Source of the DNA: Pelagerythrobacter marensis
GTDB lineage: Bacteria; Pseudomonadota; Alphaproteobacteria; Sphingomonadales; Sphingomonadaceae
Direction: 5' to 3'
NCBI RefSeq assembly: GCF_036700095.1
Contig: NZ_CP144918.1
Coordinates: 559,001 to 623,000 of the forward strand
DNA: 64,000 nt
Shown here in pieces: positions 35,524-45,093 of the stretch (position 1 is the first letter of the stretch; every line of letters starts with the position of its first letter). The translations under genes were made by a program, and so were the position numbers. The notes below the pieces were generated by a model. The model saw only the letters and a program-made list of their open reading frames with translations, ran no database searches and was not told the origin of the DNA.

Positions 35524-38500
35524 TCTGCCGGCTGCGGCCCCGGCGGCGAACGGGGCGTGGCCGGCACCGGCCCGTCATCGACGCTGCCCGGCCCCGGGGG
35601 GCCTTCCTCTGCGCCCGGGCGGTAGGTGAGCAGGCGATTGCGCAGCCACGGGCCGAGGCGCTTCTCCAGCCCGTCTGCCAGGCTGAACCCCGCCGGCACG
35701 ATCAGGAGGGTGAGCAGGGTCGACATGATCAAGCCGCCGATCACCACGGTGCCCATCGGCGCGCGCCAGGCGCCGTCGCCCGACAGCGACAGCGAGACCG
35801 GGACCATGCCCGCGGTCATCGCCACGGTGGTCATCACGATCGGCTGCGCCCGCTTGTGCCCGGCGTCGAGAATCGCGTCGAGCTTGCGCGTGCCCTTGTC
35901 CATCTCCTCCAGCGCGAAGTCGATCAGCAGAATCGAGTTCTTCGACACGATCCCGAGCAGCAGGAGAATGCCGATATAGACAGGCATCGACTGCGGCTGG
36001 CCGACCAGCCAGACAAGGAAGATGCCTCCGAGCGGCGCAAGCGCGAGCGAGGTCATGTTGACCAGCGGGCTCATCAACCGCTTGTAGAGCAGCACCAGCA
36101 CGGCGAAGACCAGCAGGATCCCCGAAATTATCGCGATCATCAGGCTGCCGAGCATTTCCTGCTGCCACTCGTCTTCGCCGACGAGATCGCGGATCACGCC
36201 CTGGGGCAGGTTCTGCAGGATAGGCAGTGCGTTGATCTGCGCATCGGCTTCCCCCTTGACCACGCCCTGCGCGAGATCGGCCCCCACCAGCACGCGGCGG
36301 TTCTGGTTGTAGCGCTGGATCGAGGTCGGGCCGGAGCCGAAGCTGACGTCGGCAACGCGCGAAAGCGGCACGGTGCCGCCGGTGCGCGTCGGCACCGGCA
36401 GATTCTCGATCGTCGTGAGAACCTCTCGCGATTGTTCCGGCAACTTTACGCGAATCGGTATTTGCCGGTCGGACAGCGAGAACTTGGCCGCGTTCTGTTC
36501 GATCTCGCCCAGCGTGGCGATGCGGATCGTCTGGCTCAGCGCCGCCGTCGTAACGCCGAGTTCGGCGGCGAGGTCGGCGCGCGGTTCGATAATGATTTCG
36601 GGCCGGTTGATATCGGCGCTGATCCGCGGAGCGACCAGCGTATCGAGGCCCTTCATCTGTTCGACCAGCGTCGCCGCCGTTTCCTCGAGCAACTCGGGGT
36701 CCGAACCGGCGAGCATGACGGTCAGGTCGCGGCCGCTGCCGAACCCGCCCGATTGCGACTGGAACCGCACGCGGGCATCCGGGATCTGCGCGAGTCGGGG
36801 AGCGAGCGCACGCTCGAATTCGATCGAAGTGCGTTCCCGGTCGGGCTTGAGCGTGATGAAGATCGAGGCATTGCCCACCCGCACGCGTTCCAGCGCGCGC
36901 AGAACCTCCGGCTCCTGGTAAAGGATCTGCGCAACCTCGTCGGCCACCCGTTCGGTGGTTTCGAGAGTCGTGCCCGGGACCATCTCGATCTCGACCCGGC
37001 TGTTGTCGCTGTTAATCTGCGGCTGGAACTGCGGCGGGACGTTCATGAACAGCAGGATGGTGAGGATCAGCGCGAAATAGCCGGTCATCATCATCCACAC
37101 GCGGTGGTCGTAGAAACGCGCCTCGAGCCAGCGCCATCGGTCATGGAAGCGACCGCCGAGCAACCGCCAGGGCAGCCCCAACAGCTTGAGCAACGCCCAG
37201 CCGAAACCCAACCCGATCACCACGACAAGTAGGAGTTCGACGATCTCCAGCGGTTTGAGGATGACAGAATGGAGCAAACCCTCGCCACTCGCGGAGACAA
37301 TGCCGGCGATAGCCTCAGGCGCCCCCACCATCTGAAGTAGAGCATATGAGCCGGGAAGTAGTGGGCCCAGGCCAAATGTAACGATATACGGTACAAGGAT
37401 GAGCAGAAAAACCGTGCCCGCGAATCCCAGGCCATAGAGAAAGCGGCTCCGCGGCGGCTCCAGCCCTTCGCGCCGGGCATACATCTTGCCGCGATCGAGC
37501 GACCACGACAGCACGCGCATATAGCGGTCCATCATCGGCCCTTCGCCGTGCGAGGCGTGGCCCTTGGCCTTGAGGAAATAGGCCGCGAGCATCGGCGTGA
37601 TCATGCGCGCCACGGCGAGCGACATCAGCACCGCGATCACCACGGTAATGCCGAAGTTCTTGAAGAACTGGCCCGAAATGCCCGGCATCAGCCCGACCGG
37701 CAGGAACACGGCGACGATACAGAAACTCGTCGCCACGACCGGCAGGCCGATCTCGTCGGCCGCATCGATCGACGCCTGGTAGGCCGATTTCCCCATGCGC
37801 ATGTGGCGCACGATGTTCTCGATCTCCACAATGGCGTCGTCGACCAGCACGCCGGCGACGAGACCTAGGGCAAGGAGCGACAGCGAGTTCAGGTTGAACC
37901 CCATCAGATCCATGAACCAGAAGGTCGGAATGGCCGAGAGCGGGATCGCGATCGCCGAAATCACCGTCGCGCGCCAGTCGCGCAGGAAGAAGAAGACCAC
38001 GACCACCGCGAGGATCGCGCCTTCGATCATCGCGGCCATCGAGCTTTCGTACTGCTCCTCGGTATATTTGACCGAGTTGAACAGCGGGATGAAGCGCACT
38101 CCCGGATTTTCGGCTTCGATCGCCGCGATCTCTTCTTTCGCGGCATCGAATACGGCAACGTCGGACGCGCCCTTGGCGCGCGACATGGCGAAGTTCACCA
38201 CTTCCTTGTCGCGCACTTTGCTGATCGAGGTCCGTTCGCTGTAACCGTCGCGAACCGTGGCCACGTCGGCCAGTTTCACGGTGCGCCCGTCGCCCAGCTG
38301 GATCTGGCGCTGCGACAGTTCGTAAGCGGTTTCGGTGCTGCCCAGCACGCGCACCGACTGGCGCGTGCCGCCCACCTCGGTATTGCCGCCCGCCGCATCG
38401 AGATTGGTCTGGCGCAGGACATTGTTGATCTGGCTGGCCGTAACGCCGAACGCCTGCATCCGCTCGAGATCGATGATGACCTCGATCTCGCGATCGACGC

Positions 38501-39044
38501 CGGCAAAGCGGTTCACTTCCGCCATGCCTTCGACCGACAACAGTCGCTTGGCGACCGTGTCGTCGATAAACCAGCTCAGCTGCTCGATCGTCATGTCGTC
38601 GGCTTCGACCGCGAAAATGCCCAGGAAGCCGCCGGCGATTTCCTCTTTGGTCACGCGCGGCTCGATAATCCCGTCGGGCAGGCTGCCGCGGATCTGGTCG
38701 ATCGCGTTCTTGACTTCCGACACCGCGTCGTTGGGATCGATGCCGATCTCGAACTCGACGAAGGTGCTGGAATTGCCCTCGCTGGCGGTCGAATTGATCG
38801 ATTTCACGCCGTTGATCGACCGCACCGCCGATTCGACGCGCTGGGTGATCTGGTTCTCGATCTCGGTCGGAGCCGCGCCCGGCTGCGAGATGGAAACATT
38901 GACCGCCGGGAACTCGATGTCGGGATTGTTGACCACGTCCATCCGCGCGAACGACAGCATGCCGGCCAGCAGCAGCGCCGTGAACAGGACGAGCGGAATG
39001 ACCGGGTTGCGGATCGACCAGGCGGAAATGTTGCGGAAGTTCAT
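35520..39044 (-). CDS. RND efflux pump inner-membrane permease with an extra central insert
   Basis: 1174-aa HAE1/AcrB-like proton-driven efflux transporter. It begins [17 protein letters not shown] and has the periplasmic porter domains. The TM4 proton-relay pair is in [14 protein letters not shown] (Asp402, Asp403); [13 protein letters not shown] appears in the second half. AcrB-like proteins are ~1030-1050 aa; about 110-130 additional residues (~520-650) lie in the central cytoplasmic region between TM6 and TM7. They add two hydrophobic segments ([40 protein letters not shown]). Part of this insert is less GC-rich than its surroundings. Substrates are unknown. Confidence 0.93.
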   Translation of the reverse strand: MNFRNISAWSIRNPVIPLVLFTALLLAGMLSFARMDVVNNPDIEFPAVNVSISQPGAAPTEIENQITQRVESAVRSINGVKSINSTASEGNSSTFVEFEIGIDPNDAVSEVKNAIDQIRGSLPDGIIEPRVTKEEIAGGFLGIFAVEADDMTIEQLSWFIDDTVAKRLLSVEGMAEVNRFAGVDREIEVIIDLERMQAFGVTASQINNVLRQTNLDAAGGNTEVGGTRQSVRVLGSTETAYELSQRQIQLGDGRTVKLADVATVRDGYSERTSISKVRDKEVVNFAMSRAKGASDVAVFDAAKEEIAAIEAENPGVRFIPLFNSVKYTEEQYESSMAAMIEGAILAVVVVFFFLRDWRATVISAIAIPLSAIPTFWFMDLMGFNLNSLSLLALGLVAGVLVDDAIVEIENIVRHMRMGKSAYQASIDAADEIGLPVVATSFCIVAVFLPVGLMPGISGQFFKNFGITVVIAVLMSLAVARMITPMLAAYFLKAKGHASHGEGPMMDRYMRVLSWSLDRGKMYARREGLEPPRSRFLYGLGFAGTVFLLILVPYIVTFGLGPLLPGSYALLQMVGAPEAIAGIVSASGEGLLHSVILKPLEIVELLLVVVIGLGFGWALLKLLGLPWRLLGGRFHDRWRWLEARFYDHRVWMMMTGYFALILTILLFMNVPPQFQPQINSDNSRVEIEMVPGTTLETTERVADEVAQILYQEPEVLRALERVRVGNASIFITLKPDRERTSIEFERALAPRLAQIPDARVRFQSQSGGFGSGRDLTVMLAGSDPELLEETAATLVEQMKGLDTLVAPRISADINRPEIIIEPRADLAAELGVTTAALSQTIRIATLGEIEQNAAKFSLSDRQIPIRVKLPEQSREVLTTIENLPVPTRTGGTVPLSRVADVSFGSGPTSIQRYNQNRRVLVGADLAQGVVKGEADAQINALPILQNLPQGVIRDLVGEDEWQQEMLGSLMIAIISGILLVFAVLVLLYKRLMSPLVNMTSLALAPLGGIFLVWLVGQPQSMPVYIGILLLLGIVSKNSILLIDFALEEMDKGTRKLDAILDAGHKRAQPIVMTTVAMTAGMVPVSLSLSGDGAWRAPMGTVVIGGLIMSTLLTLLIVPAGFSLADGLEKRLGPWLRNRLLTYRPGAEEGPPGPGSVDDGPVPATPRSPPGPQPAE

Positions 39045-39047
39045 GCC

Positions 39048-40247
39048 TCAGTTTCCGTCCGCATCGACCTTGCGCGGCGAGACCGTTTCCCCTTCGGTAA
39101 GGAAGCCGCCGGCTCGCAGGACGACCTGTTCGGTGCCCGAAAGCCCCTCGGCAATGGCGATCCCCCTGTCGGTGACCAGGCCGAGGCGGACCGACCGCCG
39201 CTGCGCCTTGTTCTCGTCGTCGATCACATAGACGTAGCTTCCGTCGTCGTCCGAAAGGATCGCCGATTCGGGCAGCATCGGCGCGACCATCGTGCCGCTG
39301 TTGATGGTGGCGCTGGCGAACCCGCCCGGGCGCAGTTCGGGCGAATAGGACAGGGCGATACGCGCGGTCCCCTGGCGATTGTCCGCCTCGATCGTCGGCG
39401 ACAGCTGCCAGATCTGCCCGGTGAAGCTGGTCTCCGCACCCACCGGCCTGACGCTCGCCTGCGTGCCGACCGACAGCCGCGCGAGATCCGCTTCGCTGAC
39501 TTTCGCCAGCATCTCCATCTCGCCGCCCTTGGCAATGGTGAAAAGCGCCGCGCTGCCGGCGCCGACGGTCTGCCCCGGTTCGACATTGCGCTCGAGCAGG
39601 AGGCCCGAGGCAGGCGCATAGATGTTGAGCCGCGCGGTCCGCTCGCGCAGCTCGGCCAGTTGCGCGCGTGCGACCTGCACGCGCGCCCTGGCGGCATCGC
39701 GCGTGGCGGTGAGCCGGTCGACATCGGCCTTGGAAATGAAACCGCGGTCGACCAGTTGCAGCGCGCGATCGAGATTGGCCTGGGCAAGGTCCGCATCGGC
39801 CTGCGCCACGTCGACATTGGCACGCGCGCTGGCGATCTGCTGCACCTGGACCGCGCGGTCGATCACCGCGAGTACCTGGCCCTGGCTCACCCAGTCACCG
39901 GCATCGACCGGGACCGAGAGGACGCGTCCGCCTTCGCCGACCGATCCCACCGGCAGCGGGCGGCGCGCGGCGAGCGTGCCGGAGGCTTCGATCTGCCCCT
40001 GGATTGTCGTCTTGCCGGGCGTGATCACGGAAATGACCGGCAGCTGCGACTGATCGTCCCCCGCCCCGGCGCCTCCGCCTTCGCCCCCGCGGGCGACGAA
40101 GAATGCGATCGCGCCCAGCACGATCAGTGCCAGTACTCCGATGACGATCCACCGCCGGCGGCGCCGGACGCGCGCTTCGCTCTCGTCGACGAGGCCGCCA
40201 GGATAGGCCTTGGCCGTTTCCGCAGTCACGGGACTCTCGTAATTCAT
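39048..40247 (-). CDS. RND efflux periplasmic adaptor (membrane fusion protein)
   Basis: 399-aa HlyD/AcrA-like adaptor. One N-terminal membrane anchor (RRWIVIGVLALIVLGAIAFFVA, residues ~31-52), the lipoyl half-motifs (GTLAARRPLPVGSVGEGGRVLSVPVDAGDWVSQGQVLAVID and its partner NIYAPASGLLLERNVEPGQTV), and a coiled-coil hairpin between them (ANVDVAQADADLAQANLDRA...). It lies three bases upstream of the permease gene and links it to an outer-membrane channel, not encoded here. A palindromic operator sits just upstream. Confidence 0.93.
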   Translation of the reverse strand: MNYESPVTAETAKAYPGGLVDESEARVRRRRRWIVIGVLALIVLGAIAFFVARGGEGGGAGAGDDQSQLPVISVITPGKTTIQGQIEASGTLAARRPLPVGSVGEGGRVLSVPVDAGDWVSQGQVLAVIDRAVQVQQIASARANVDVAQADADLAQANLDRALQLVDRGFISKADVDRLTATRDAARARVQVARAQLAELRERTARLNIYAPASGLLLERNVEPGQTVGAGSAALFTIAKGGEMEMLAKVSEADLARLSVGTQASVRPVGAETSFTGQIWQLSPTIEADNRQGTARIALSYSPELRPGGFASATINSGTMVAPMLPESAILSDDDGSYVYVIDDENKAQRRSVRLGLVTDRGIAIAEGLSGTEQVVLRAGGFLTEGETVSPRKVDADGN

Positions 40248-40271
40248 CGGGCTCTCGGTCTTGTGGATTGC

Positions 40272-40305
40272 GAAGTGTGTTACAGTGATAACTCACTTCT
40301 GACAA
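40272..40305 (-). promoter_or_regulatory. Promoter and long palindromic operator of the RND efflux operon
   Basis: GAAGTGTGTTA (40272-40282) and TAACTCACTTC (40289-40299) form an 11+11-base inverted repeat with one mismatch around CAGTGA, 25 bases before the adaptor start codon. On the minus strand TTGTCA (40305-40300) and TAACAC (40282-40277), 17 bases apart, could be the -35 and -10, so the palindrome covers the core promoter. Size and placement are like TetR/AcrR operators of RND pumps. No TetR gene is present in the window. Confidence 0.6.
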
Positions 40306-40390
40306 TAGTGCACATTTCCCTAGGCCGGCCCGCTCGCCCCGACAATGCACCGTTCGACGGAGGGCATATCTGCCCGACGAATGACCGCGC

Positions 40391-40426
40391 AAAAAGGGCG
40401 GGCGCGAAAGTATTTCGCGCCCGCCC
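40391..40426 (-). terminator. Rho-independent terminator after the GlsB/YeaQ gene
   Basis: A perfect 14-base stem (GGGCGGGCGCGAAA at 40396-40409, complement at 40413-40426) with a three-base loop. Read on the minus strand it is followed directly by TTTTT, about 28 bases after the stop codon of the small membrane protein. Confidence 0.92.
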
Positions 40427-40453
40427 CAAGTATTCTGCAGTCCGGTCCGCGAA

Positions 40454-40717
40454 CTAGCGGACGCGCCCGCGCTGCACGAGATTGACGATCGCGAGCAGTA
40501 CGACAGCGCCGATGAAGGCGATGATAAGGCCGGTTATCGAGAATTCCTGCACGGACCCTGCCCAGCCGAACTGGTTGGCGATGAGGTTGCCGATCACCGA
40601 TCCGATACAGCCGACCACCACGTTCCAGAAGATGCCCATCGAGGCGTCGCGGTTCATGACGAGGCTTGCGAGCCAGCCGGCGATGCCGCCAACGACGATT
40701 GCAATAATCCAACCCAT
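40454..40717 (-). CDS. GlsB/YeaQ/YmgE-family stress-response membrane protein
   Basis: 87-aa three-helix membrane protein beginning MGWIIAIVVGGIAGWLASLVM, with the glycine-rich segment VVVGCIGSVIGNLIANQFG and a third helix ending in a basic tail (QRGRVR). This is the transglycosylase-associated/YmgE family, often induced by stress. The ATG at 40717 is chosen because a near-consensus AGGAGG lies eight bases upstream. The gene has its own terminator. Confidence 0.9.
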   Translation of the reverse strand: MGWIIAIVVGGIAGWLASLVMNRDASMGIFWNVVVGCIGSVIGNLIANQFGWAGSVQEFSITGLIIAFIGAVVLLAIVNLVQRGRVR

Positions 40718-40868
40718 TATCAATTCCTCCTGTTTCAAGCGCTGCCTGGCTCAAACGTTAGGCGACGCCATGCGGTTCCCCGGCATTCTTCGAGCCGTGG
40801 GGAGAGGATACGCGAAATGGGAAAGCTCTGCTAGGCCCCGCCCGGACCCCCGGGACCGTCGGCCCGAA

Positions 40869-41168
40869 TCAGTATTTCAGCTGGCGTTCGTAAAGATTGC
40901 GGTAATGCTGGATGCGCGTGACGCGCAGGCCCTGCATGCCCGAGCGATCGACCGCGCGCTGCCACGAGGCGAACTCTTCCAGCGTCAGGTTGTAGCGATC
41001 GAGGACCTCGTCGATCGTCAGCAATCCGCCACTGACCGCAGCGACCACCTCGGCCTTGCGGCGCACCACCCACCGCTTGGTATTGCGCGGCGGCAGGTCG
41101 TCGAGCGTAAGCGGCTCGCCAAGCGGGCCGATTACCTGGTCTGGGCGGATTTTCTGGTTCTCGATCAT
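40869..41168 (-). CDS. sciP: SciP-like DUF1153 transcriptional regulator
   Basis: 99-aa DUF1153 protein. It opens MIENQKIRPDQVIGPLGEPLTLDDLPP and continues RWVVRRKAEVVAAVSGGLLTIDEVLDRYNLTLEEFASWQRAVDR as two blocks, forming the helix-turn-helix of the family, and ends YRNLYERQLKY. In Caulobacter, SciP inhibits CtrA-dependent transcription in the cell cycle; orthologues are restricted to alphaproteobacteria. Its ATG overlaps the stop of the upstream small ORF (ATGA), implying coupled translation. Strong family call; the role here is by analogy. Confidence 0.92.
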   Translation of the reverse strand: MIENQKIRPDQVIGPLGEPLTLDDLPPRNTKRWVVRRKAEVVAAVSGGLLTIDEVLDRYNLTLEEFASWQRAVDRSGMQGLRVTRIQHYRNLYERQLKY

Positions 41169-41470
41169 TGCATCTCTCGGTCGCCGGTGCGCCTGTTATT
41201 CGCGGTAGCGAGAACATTGCCGCCAGCGCCTTTGCCATAGGCTAAATCATCAGGGTTAACGATCGGTTCGCAGGACGGAAGCGAGCCTTCGCCGCGGCTG
41301 CCGAAGCATTCGAAATTGCCTGCGCGATGCCGGCCCTCGCACGACACCGCCCGGCGCAACTCGTTCGCGGCGGCGAGGCGCGCGACGAGTTCGGCCCACC
41401 CCGGAACGCTGAGGGGGCCGCCATCGGCCGCCGAATCGACGACGGCGGGAACGATCTTGCCTTCGAACAT
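41165..41470 (-). CDS. Hypothetical protein translationally coupled to sciP
   Basis: 101-aa soluble protein beginning MFEGKIVPAVVDSAADGGPL, with WAELVARLAAANELRR (helical), a middle with three cysteines and a C-terminal NPDDLAYGKGAG segment. I recognise no domain. The four-base overlap with sciP, the acceptable length and coding character support a real gene. A GTTAAC sequence (near 41.25 kb) inside it could be half of a CtrA-type site for an internal sciP promoter, but a second half is not evident. Confidence 0.6.
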   Translation of the reverse strand: MFEGKIVPAVVDSAADGGPLSVPGWAELVARLAAANELRRAVSCEGRHRAGNFECFGSRGEGSLPSCEPIVNPDDLAYGKGAGGNVLATANNRRTGDREMQ

Positions 41471-41495
41471 GGCGCCCTCGTAACCGCCACATCGT

Positions 41496-41533
41496 CAATA
41501 TCGGGTAAAGGCCGCAATATCGGGTAAAGGCCG
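41496..41533. repeat. Perfect 19-base tandem direct repeat in the sciP-operon / mnmA divergent region
   Basis: CAATATCGGGTAAAGGCCG occurs twice with no spacer (41496-41514 and 41515-41533). It lies 26 bases upstream of the hypothetical-sciP start and 79 bases upstream of mnmA. A 19-base period is near two helical turns, so two protein copies could bind the same face. It may be a regulatory repeat or a simple duplication. Confidence 0.8.
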
Positions 41534-41612
41534 CCGCCGCGCGACGTTTCGCGCCGCCGGCACCGGGCGGCACCACTTTATGCGCCGCGGGCGAACGTGT
41601 ATGGGCGCGCGC

Positions 41613-42773
41613 ATGAACGCTCCCGCACGCATTGCCGGCACATCCGATCCCGCCGCCCTGTTCGACCTGCCGCGTCCCGCGCGCGCATGCCGGATCGTCG
41701 TTGCCATGTCGGGCGGCGTCGACAGCTCGGTGGTTGCCGCGCTCGCCGCCGAGACCGGGGCGGAAACGATCGGAGTGACGCTGCAGCTTTACGATTACGG
41801 CGCAGCCACGGGGCGCAAGGGTGCGTGCTGCGCCGGCGACGACATTGCCGATGCGCGTGCCGTTGCGGACCGTCTGGGCATCGCGCACTACGTATTCGAT
41901 CACGAGAGCGCGTTCCGCGAGGAGGTGGTGGAGACTTTTGCCGACGACTATCTCGCGGGGCGCACCCCCGTCCCCTGTATCCGCTGCAACATGGGGCCCA
42001 AATTCACCGACCTCCTGCGCATGGCGCGCGAGCTGGGCGCGGATTGCCTTGCGACCGGGCATTACGTGCGCCGCGTCGAAGGCCCGGCCGGGGCGGAACT
42101 GCACCGCGCGCTCGACCCGGCGCGGGACCAGTCGTATTTCCTCTACGCGACGACCGAAAGCCAGCTCGACTTTCTGCGCTTCCCCCTCGGCGGCCTGCCC
42201 AAGAGCGAAGTCCGCCGGCTGGCCGAGGCGGCGGGCCTGCGCAATGCGGCCAAGCCCGACAGCCAGGACATCTGTTTCGTGCCCGACGGCGATTATGCCG
42301 CGATCGTCCGCAAGATGCGGCCCGAAGGGGGAACCCCGGGTCCGATCGTGCATGCCGGATCGGGCGAGATCCTGGGGCGGCACAAGGGAATCGTCCATTA
42401 CACCGTCGGCCAGCGCAAGGGGCTGGAGATCGGAGGCCAGCCGGAGCCGCTCTATGTCGTCGGGATCGATGCGGAAACCTGTGCCGTGCGCGTGGGACCG
42501 CGGCGAATGCTGGCGGTGGACGCGGCTCGGATCGTCGATACCAACCGCATCGGCCCCCTGCCCGACGCACCGCTGACGGCGAAAGTGCGCAGCCTCGCCA
42601 AGCCGGTTCCGGTGAGGCTGGAAGGGCCGCTGGGCGACGGCGCTGCCACCACCGTTCGCTTCGCCCAGCCCGAATACGGCGTCGCACCGGGCCAGGCAGC
42701 GGTCATCTATGCCGGGGAGAGAGTCGTCGGCGGCGGCTGGATCGATTCGACCGAGGGTGGCAGCGCCGCCTAA
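41613..42773 (+). CDS. mnmA: tRNA-specific 2-thiouridylase
   Basis: 386-aa enzyme forming 2-thiouridine at wobble position 34 of Lys, Glu and Gln tRNAs. The ATP PP-loop [12 protein letters not shown] (residues ~30-40) is followed by the first catalytic Cys in [13 protein letters not shown] and the second in [13 protein letters not shown], then the C-terminal beta-barrel ([14 protein letters not shown]). I chose ATG 41613; earlier in-frame starts add only 11 codons. It converges on, and overlaps by four bases, the small membrane protein gene. Confidence 0.96.
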   Translation: MNAPARIAGTSDPAALFDLPRPARACRIVVAMSGGVDSSVVAALAAETGAETIGVTLQLYDYGAATGRKGACCAGDDIADARAVADRLGIAHYVFDHESAFREEVVETFADDYLAGRTPVPCIRCNMGPKFTDLLRMARELGADCLATGHYVRRVEGPAGAELHRALDPARDQSYFLYATTESQLDFLRFPLGGLPKSEVRRLAEAAGLRNAAKPDSQDICFVPDGDYAAIVRKMRPEGGTPGPIVHAGSGEILGRHKGIVHYTVGQRKGLEIGGQPEPLYVVGIDAETCAVRVGPRRMLAVDAARIVDTNRIGPLPDAPLTAKVRSLAKPVPVRLEGPLGDGAATTVRFAQPEYGVAPGQAAVIYAGERVVGGGWIDSTEGGSAA

Positions 42774-43138
42774 CCCTCCCACGGCTCCATCACGCAGCCG
42801 TATCCGTCGCGCAAGGTGGCGGTTTCGGTGGCGAGGAAGGGGAAGCGGGCGGTGACGCTTTTCGTTTCCACATCCTCGGTCAGGCTGACCAGTTCCATCC
42901 CGGCAAGCTTGTCCTTTCCGCAATCGTCGAGGCTGCGGCCCGCGACGAAGCGGCACGAGCAGGCCACGCGCGCCGAATAGGCCGCGGCAATGCCCGAATA
43001 GCCGGTGATCGGCCCGCGGAAGTACCAGCCGAGAGCGGCGAGCGCTGCCGCGGCGAGCGCGAGCCAGAGCGGCCAGCGGCGACGCCTTGCCGGGCCGGTG
43101 CGTCGTCCTGAACGGCGGGAAGTATTAGCCATTGCCAA
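42770..43138 (-). CDS. Single-pass membrane protein of unknown function (serine hydrolase neighbour)
   Basis: 122-aa protein: basic N-terminus ([14 protein letters not shown]), one membrane helix ([18 protein letters not shown], ~23-40), then an ~80-residue periplasmic part. That part contains [28 protein letters not shown] (described in two overlapping pieces: [18 protein letters not shown] and [10 protein letters not shown]) and ends [10 protein letters not shown]. The ACSCxFVxGRSLxDC pattern with conserved cysteines often occurs in small proteins encoded beside class-C serine hydrolases in sphingomonads (from memory). It is divergent from the hydrolase gene, the starts 29 bases apart. Function unknown. 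Confidence 0.72.
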   Translation of the reverse strand: MAMANTSRRSGRRTGPARRRRWPLWLALAAAALAALGWYFRGPITGYSGIAAAYSARVACSCRFVAGRSLDDCGKDKLAGMELVSLTEDVETKSVTARFPFLATETATLRDGYGCVMEPWEG

Positions 43139-43167
43139 GCCCGGTTTGCTGCGCGAGGGGGTGCCGC

Positions 43168-44295
43168 ATGCGCCCGCGGCCCGCCCCCTTTATCGCCTGC
43201 CTTGCCCTGCTGCCAGCCCTGGTTTCGTGCAGCGATGCCCCGGTTCCGCCGCCGCCGCTGGACGAAACGGCCATAGCCGCGGTGACCGAGAATGCCGGCG
43301 CCCCCGCCCGCCAGCTTGCGCGCCAGGTCGACGATCTGTTCACGAAAGAGGAGGTGGGCGAGACCCGCGCGCTGATCGTGATGCACGGCGGGACGATCGC
43401 CGCCGAACGCTACGCCCCCGGCTACGACCGGAACACCCGGTTCGTCAGCTGGTCGATGGCGAAGACGGTGACAGCGGTGATGATCGGCATGCTCGTCGCC
43501 GACGGGCGGCTGGCGCTCGACGATTCGCCGCCGGTGCCGCGCTGGCAGCGCCCCGGCGACCCGCGCGGGGAGATCACCCTGCGCCAGCTGCTCCAGATGC
43601 GCAGCGGCCTGCGCCACACCGAAGGCGGCGATCCGCCTTACGAATCGTCGGAAGTTCGGATGCTGTTCCTCGACGGGCGCGACGACATGGCCGACTGGGC
43701 CGAGAGCCAGCCGCTCGAGGCGGAGCCGGGCAGCACGTTCGAATATTCGTCCGCCACCAGCGTGATCCTGGCCGACATCGCCGCCCGGGTCCTGTCGCGC
43801 CGCGACGACCCGGAGGCGCGGCGCGAGGCTGTCGCCGGCTATCTCCACACCCGACTGTTCGGACCGCTCGCCATGGAATCGATGGTGCCCGAATTCGACG
43901 CCAGGGGCACGCTGATCGGCGGCAGCCTGATCCACGGCAATGCCCGCGACTGGGCCCGGTTCGGCGACTTCCTGCGCCACAAGGGCTCCTATCGCGGCAG
44001 CCAGCTGGTCCCGCGCAAGTGGGTCGAGGCGATGACCACGCCCAGCCCCCGGCGCGAGAACTACGGCTTCCAGACCTGGCTCAACCGCCAGGTCCCGGGG
44101 GAGAGCGACAATCCGCTGTTCCCCAGCCGCGCGCCGCAATCGATGTTTGCCGCGATCGGGCACATGGGCCAGTATATCCTGGTCTCGCCCGAACAGAAGC
44201 TGACCGTGGTTCGGCTGGGCCACTCCGATGCGGAGGAGCGGGCGGCCCTGCTGCAGGAACTGGCCGATATCGTGGAGCTTTATCCGGCCGAATGA
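43168..44295 (+). CDS. Serine hydrolase lipoprotein (beta-lactamase class C/PBP-like)
   Basis: 375-aa predicted lipoprotein. The signal peptide ends ALLPALVSC (lipobox LVSC, Cys21). The catalytic domain has SWSMAK (Ser96, Lys99), the YSS triad tyrosine in FEYSSATS, and a His-containing GHMGQYILV region near the C-terminus corresponding to the KTG-like motif. Such enzymes are esterases or D-amino-peptidases rather than true beta-lactamases. The start at 43168 is preferred because GAGGGG lies seven bases upstream and the signal peptide begins there. Confidence 0.88.
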   Translation: MRPRPAPFIACLALLPALVSCSDAPVPPPPLDETAIAAVTENAGAPARQLARQVDDLFTKEEVGETRALIVMHGGTIAAERYAPGYDRNTRFVSWSMAKTVTAVMIGMLVADGRLALDDSPPVPRWQRPGDPRGEITLRQLLQMRSGLRHTEGGDPPYESSEVRMLFLDGRDDMADWAESQPLEAEPGSTFEYSSATSVILADIAARVLSRRDDPEARREAVAGYLHTRLFGPLAMESMVPEFDARGTLIGGSLIHGNARDWARFGDFLRHKGSYRGSQLVPRKWVEAMTTPSPRRENYGFQTWLNRQVPGESDNPLFPSRAPQSMFAAIGHMGQYILVSPEQKLTVVRLGHSDAEERAALLQELADIVELYPAE

Positions 44296-44301
44296 TCCAC
44301 C

Positions 44302-45093
44302 TCACGGCAAGTGGAATGCGCCTTCCACCACGGTGACGCAGGGCCCGCCGAGCCAGGCACGGTCGCCCTCAAGCCGGCAGGCGAGGTCCCCGCCGCGACG
44401 CGAGGCCTGATGCGCGGTGAAGCTGTCGCGACCCAGCCGCGCCGCCCAGAACGGCGTCAGCGCGGCGTGGGCCGAGCCGGTCACGCTGTCCTCGTCCACC
44501 CCGCCGCCGGGCACGAACACGCGGCTGACCACGTCGACGTCGCGCCCCGGCGCGGTGCAGATGAACTGATCGTCGCCCAGCGCGCCAAGCCCGCGCAGAT
44601 CGGGGTCGAGCGCGCGCACCTCGTCCTCGCTGGCGAACAGGTAGATCCCGTAGCGATCGGGATTGCGCCAGACTTCGCGTGGCTGTGCGCCGAGCAGGGC
44701 GACCGCTTCGGGCCACTCGGAGCGCTCGGTGGGGATCGCCGGCAGGGCAAGCTCGTACCCCGCATCGCTGCGCCGGACTTCCAGCAAGCCCGCCTTGCGC
44801 GTGCGAAAGCGCACCCGGTCGCCCCCGTCGCGCCCCAGCAGGACGTGCCCGGCGGCGAGCGTTGCATGGCCGCAAAGGCGAATCTCGCACGCCGGAGTGA
44901 ACCAGCGCAGCTCCCAGTCGGCCTCGCCACTGCCGTCCCTCACCACGAAAGCGGTCTCGGCAAAGTTGTTCTCTTCTCCGATCGCCTGGAGAACATCGTC
45001 GGGCAGCCAGCTTTCGAGCGGCATGACCGCCGCCTGGTTGCCGGCGAACGGCCGGTCGGCAAACGCATCGACGTGCCAATAGGGCAGCTTCAT
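44302..45093 (-). CDS. PhzF-family isomerase/epimerase-like protein
   Basis: 263-aa protein of the PhzF superfamily (diaminopimelate epimerase-like fold). It begins MKLPYWHVDAFADRPFAGNQAAVMPL, with the conserved F-A-G-N-x-A. EENNFAETAFV carries the catalytic Glu, ACEIRLCGHATLAAGHVLL the G-H-A-T motif, and GVDEDSVTGSAHAALTPFWA the second anion-binding motif. The substrate is unknown; it is unlikely to make phenazines without other phz genes. Its start overlaps the CDF gene stop (ATGA). Confidence 0.92.
   Translation of the reverse strand: MKLPYWHVDAFADRPFAGNQAAVMPLESWLPDDVLQAIGEENNFAETAFVVRDGSGEADWELRWFTPACEIRLCGHATLAAGHVLLGRDGGDRVRFRTRKAGLLEVRRSDAGYELALPAIPTERSEWPEAVALLGAQPREVWRNPDRYGIYLFASEDEVRALDPDLRGLGALGDDQFICTAPGRDVDVVSRVFVPGGGVDEDSVTGSAHAALTPFWAARLGRDSFTAHQASRRGGDLACRLEGDRAWLGGPCVTVVEGAFHLP

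Noticed and set aside
35856-37232. 458-codon plus-strand frame within the RND permease gene
   Set aside because: Antisense shadow with charged, low-complexity composition and no domain.
41496-41533. Possible CRISPR array
   Set aside because: Only two directly adjacent 19-base units, no spacers, no cas genes; kept as a tandem repeat instead.
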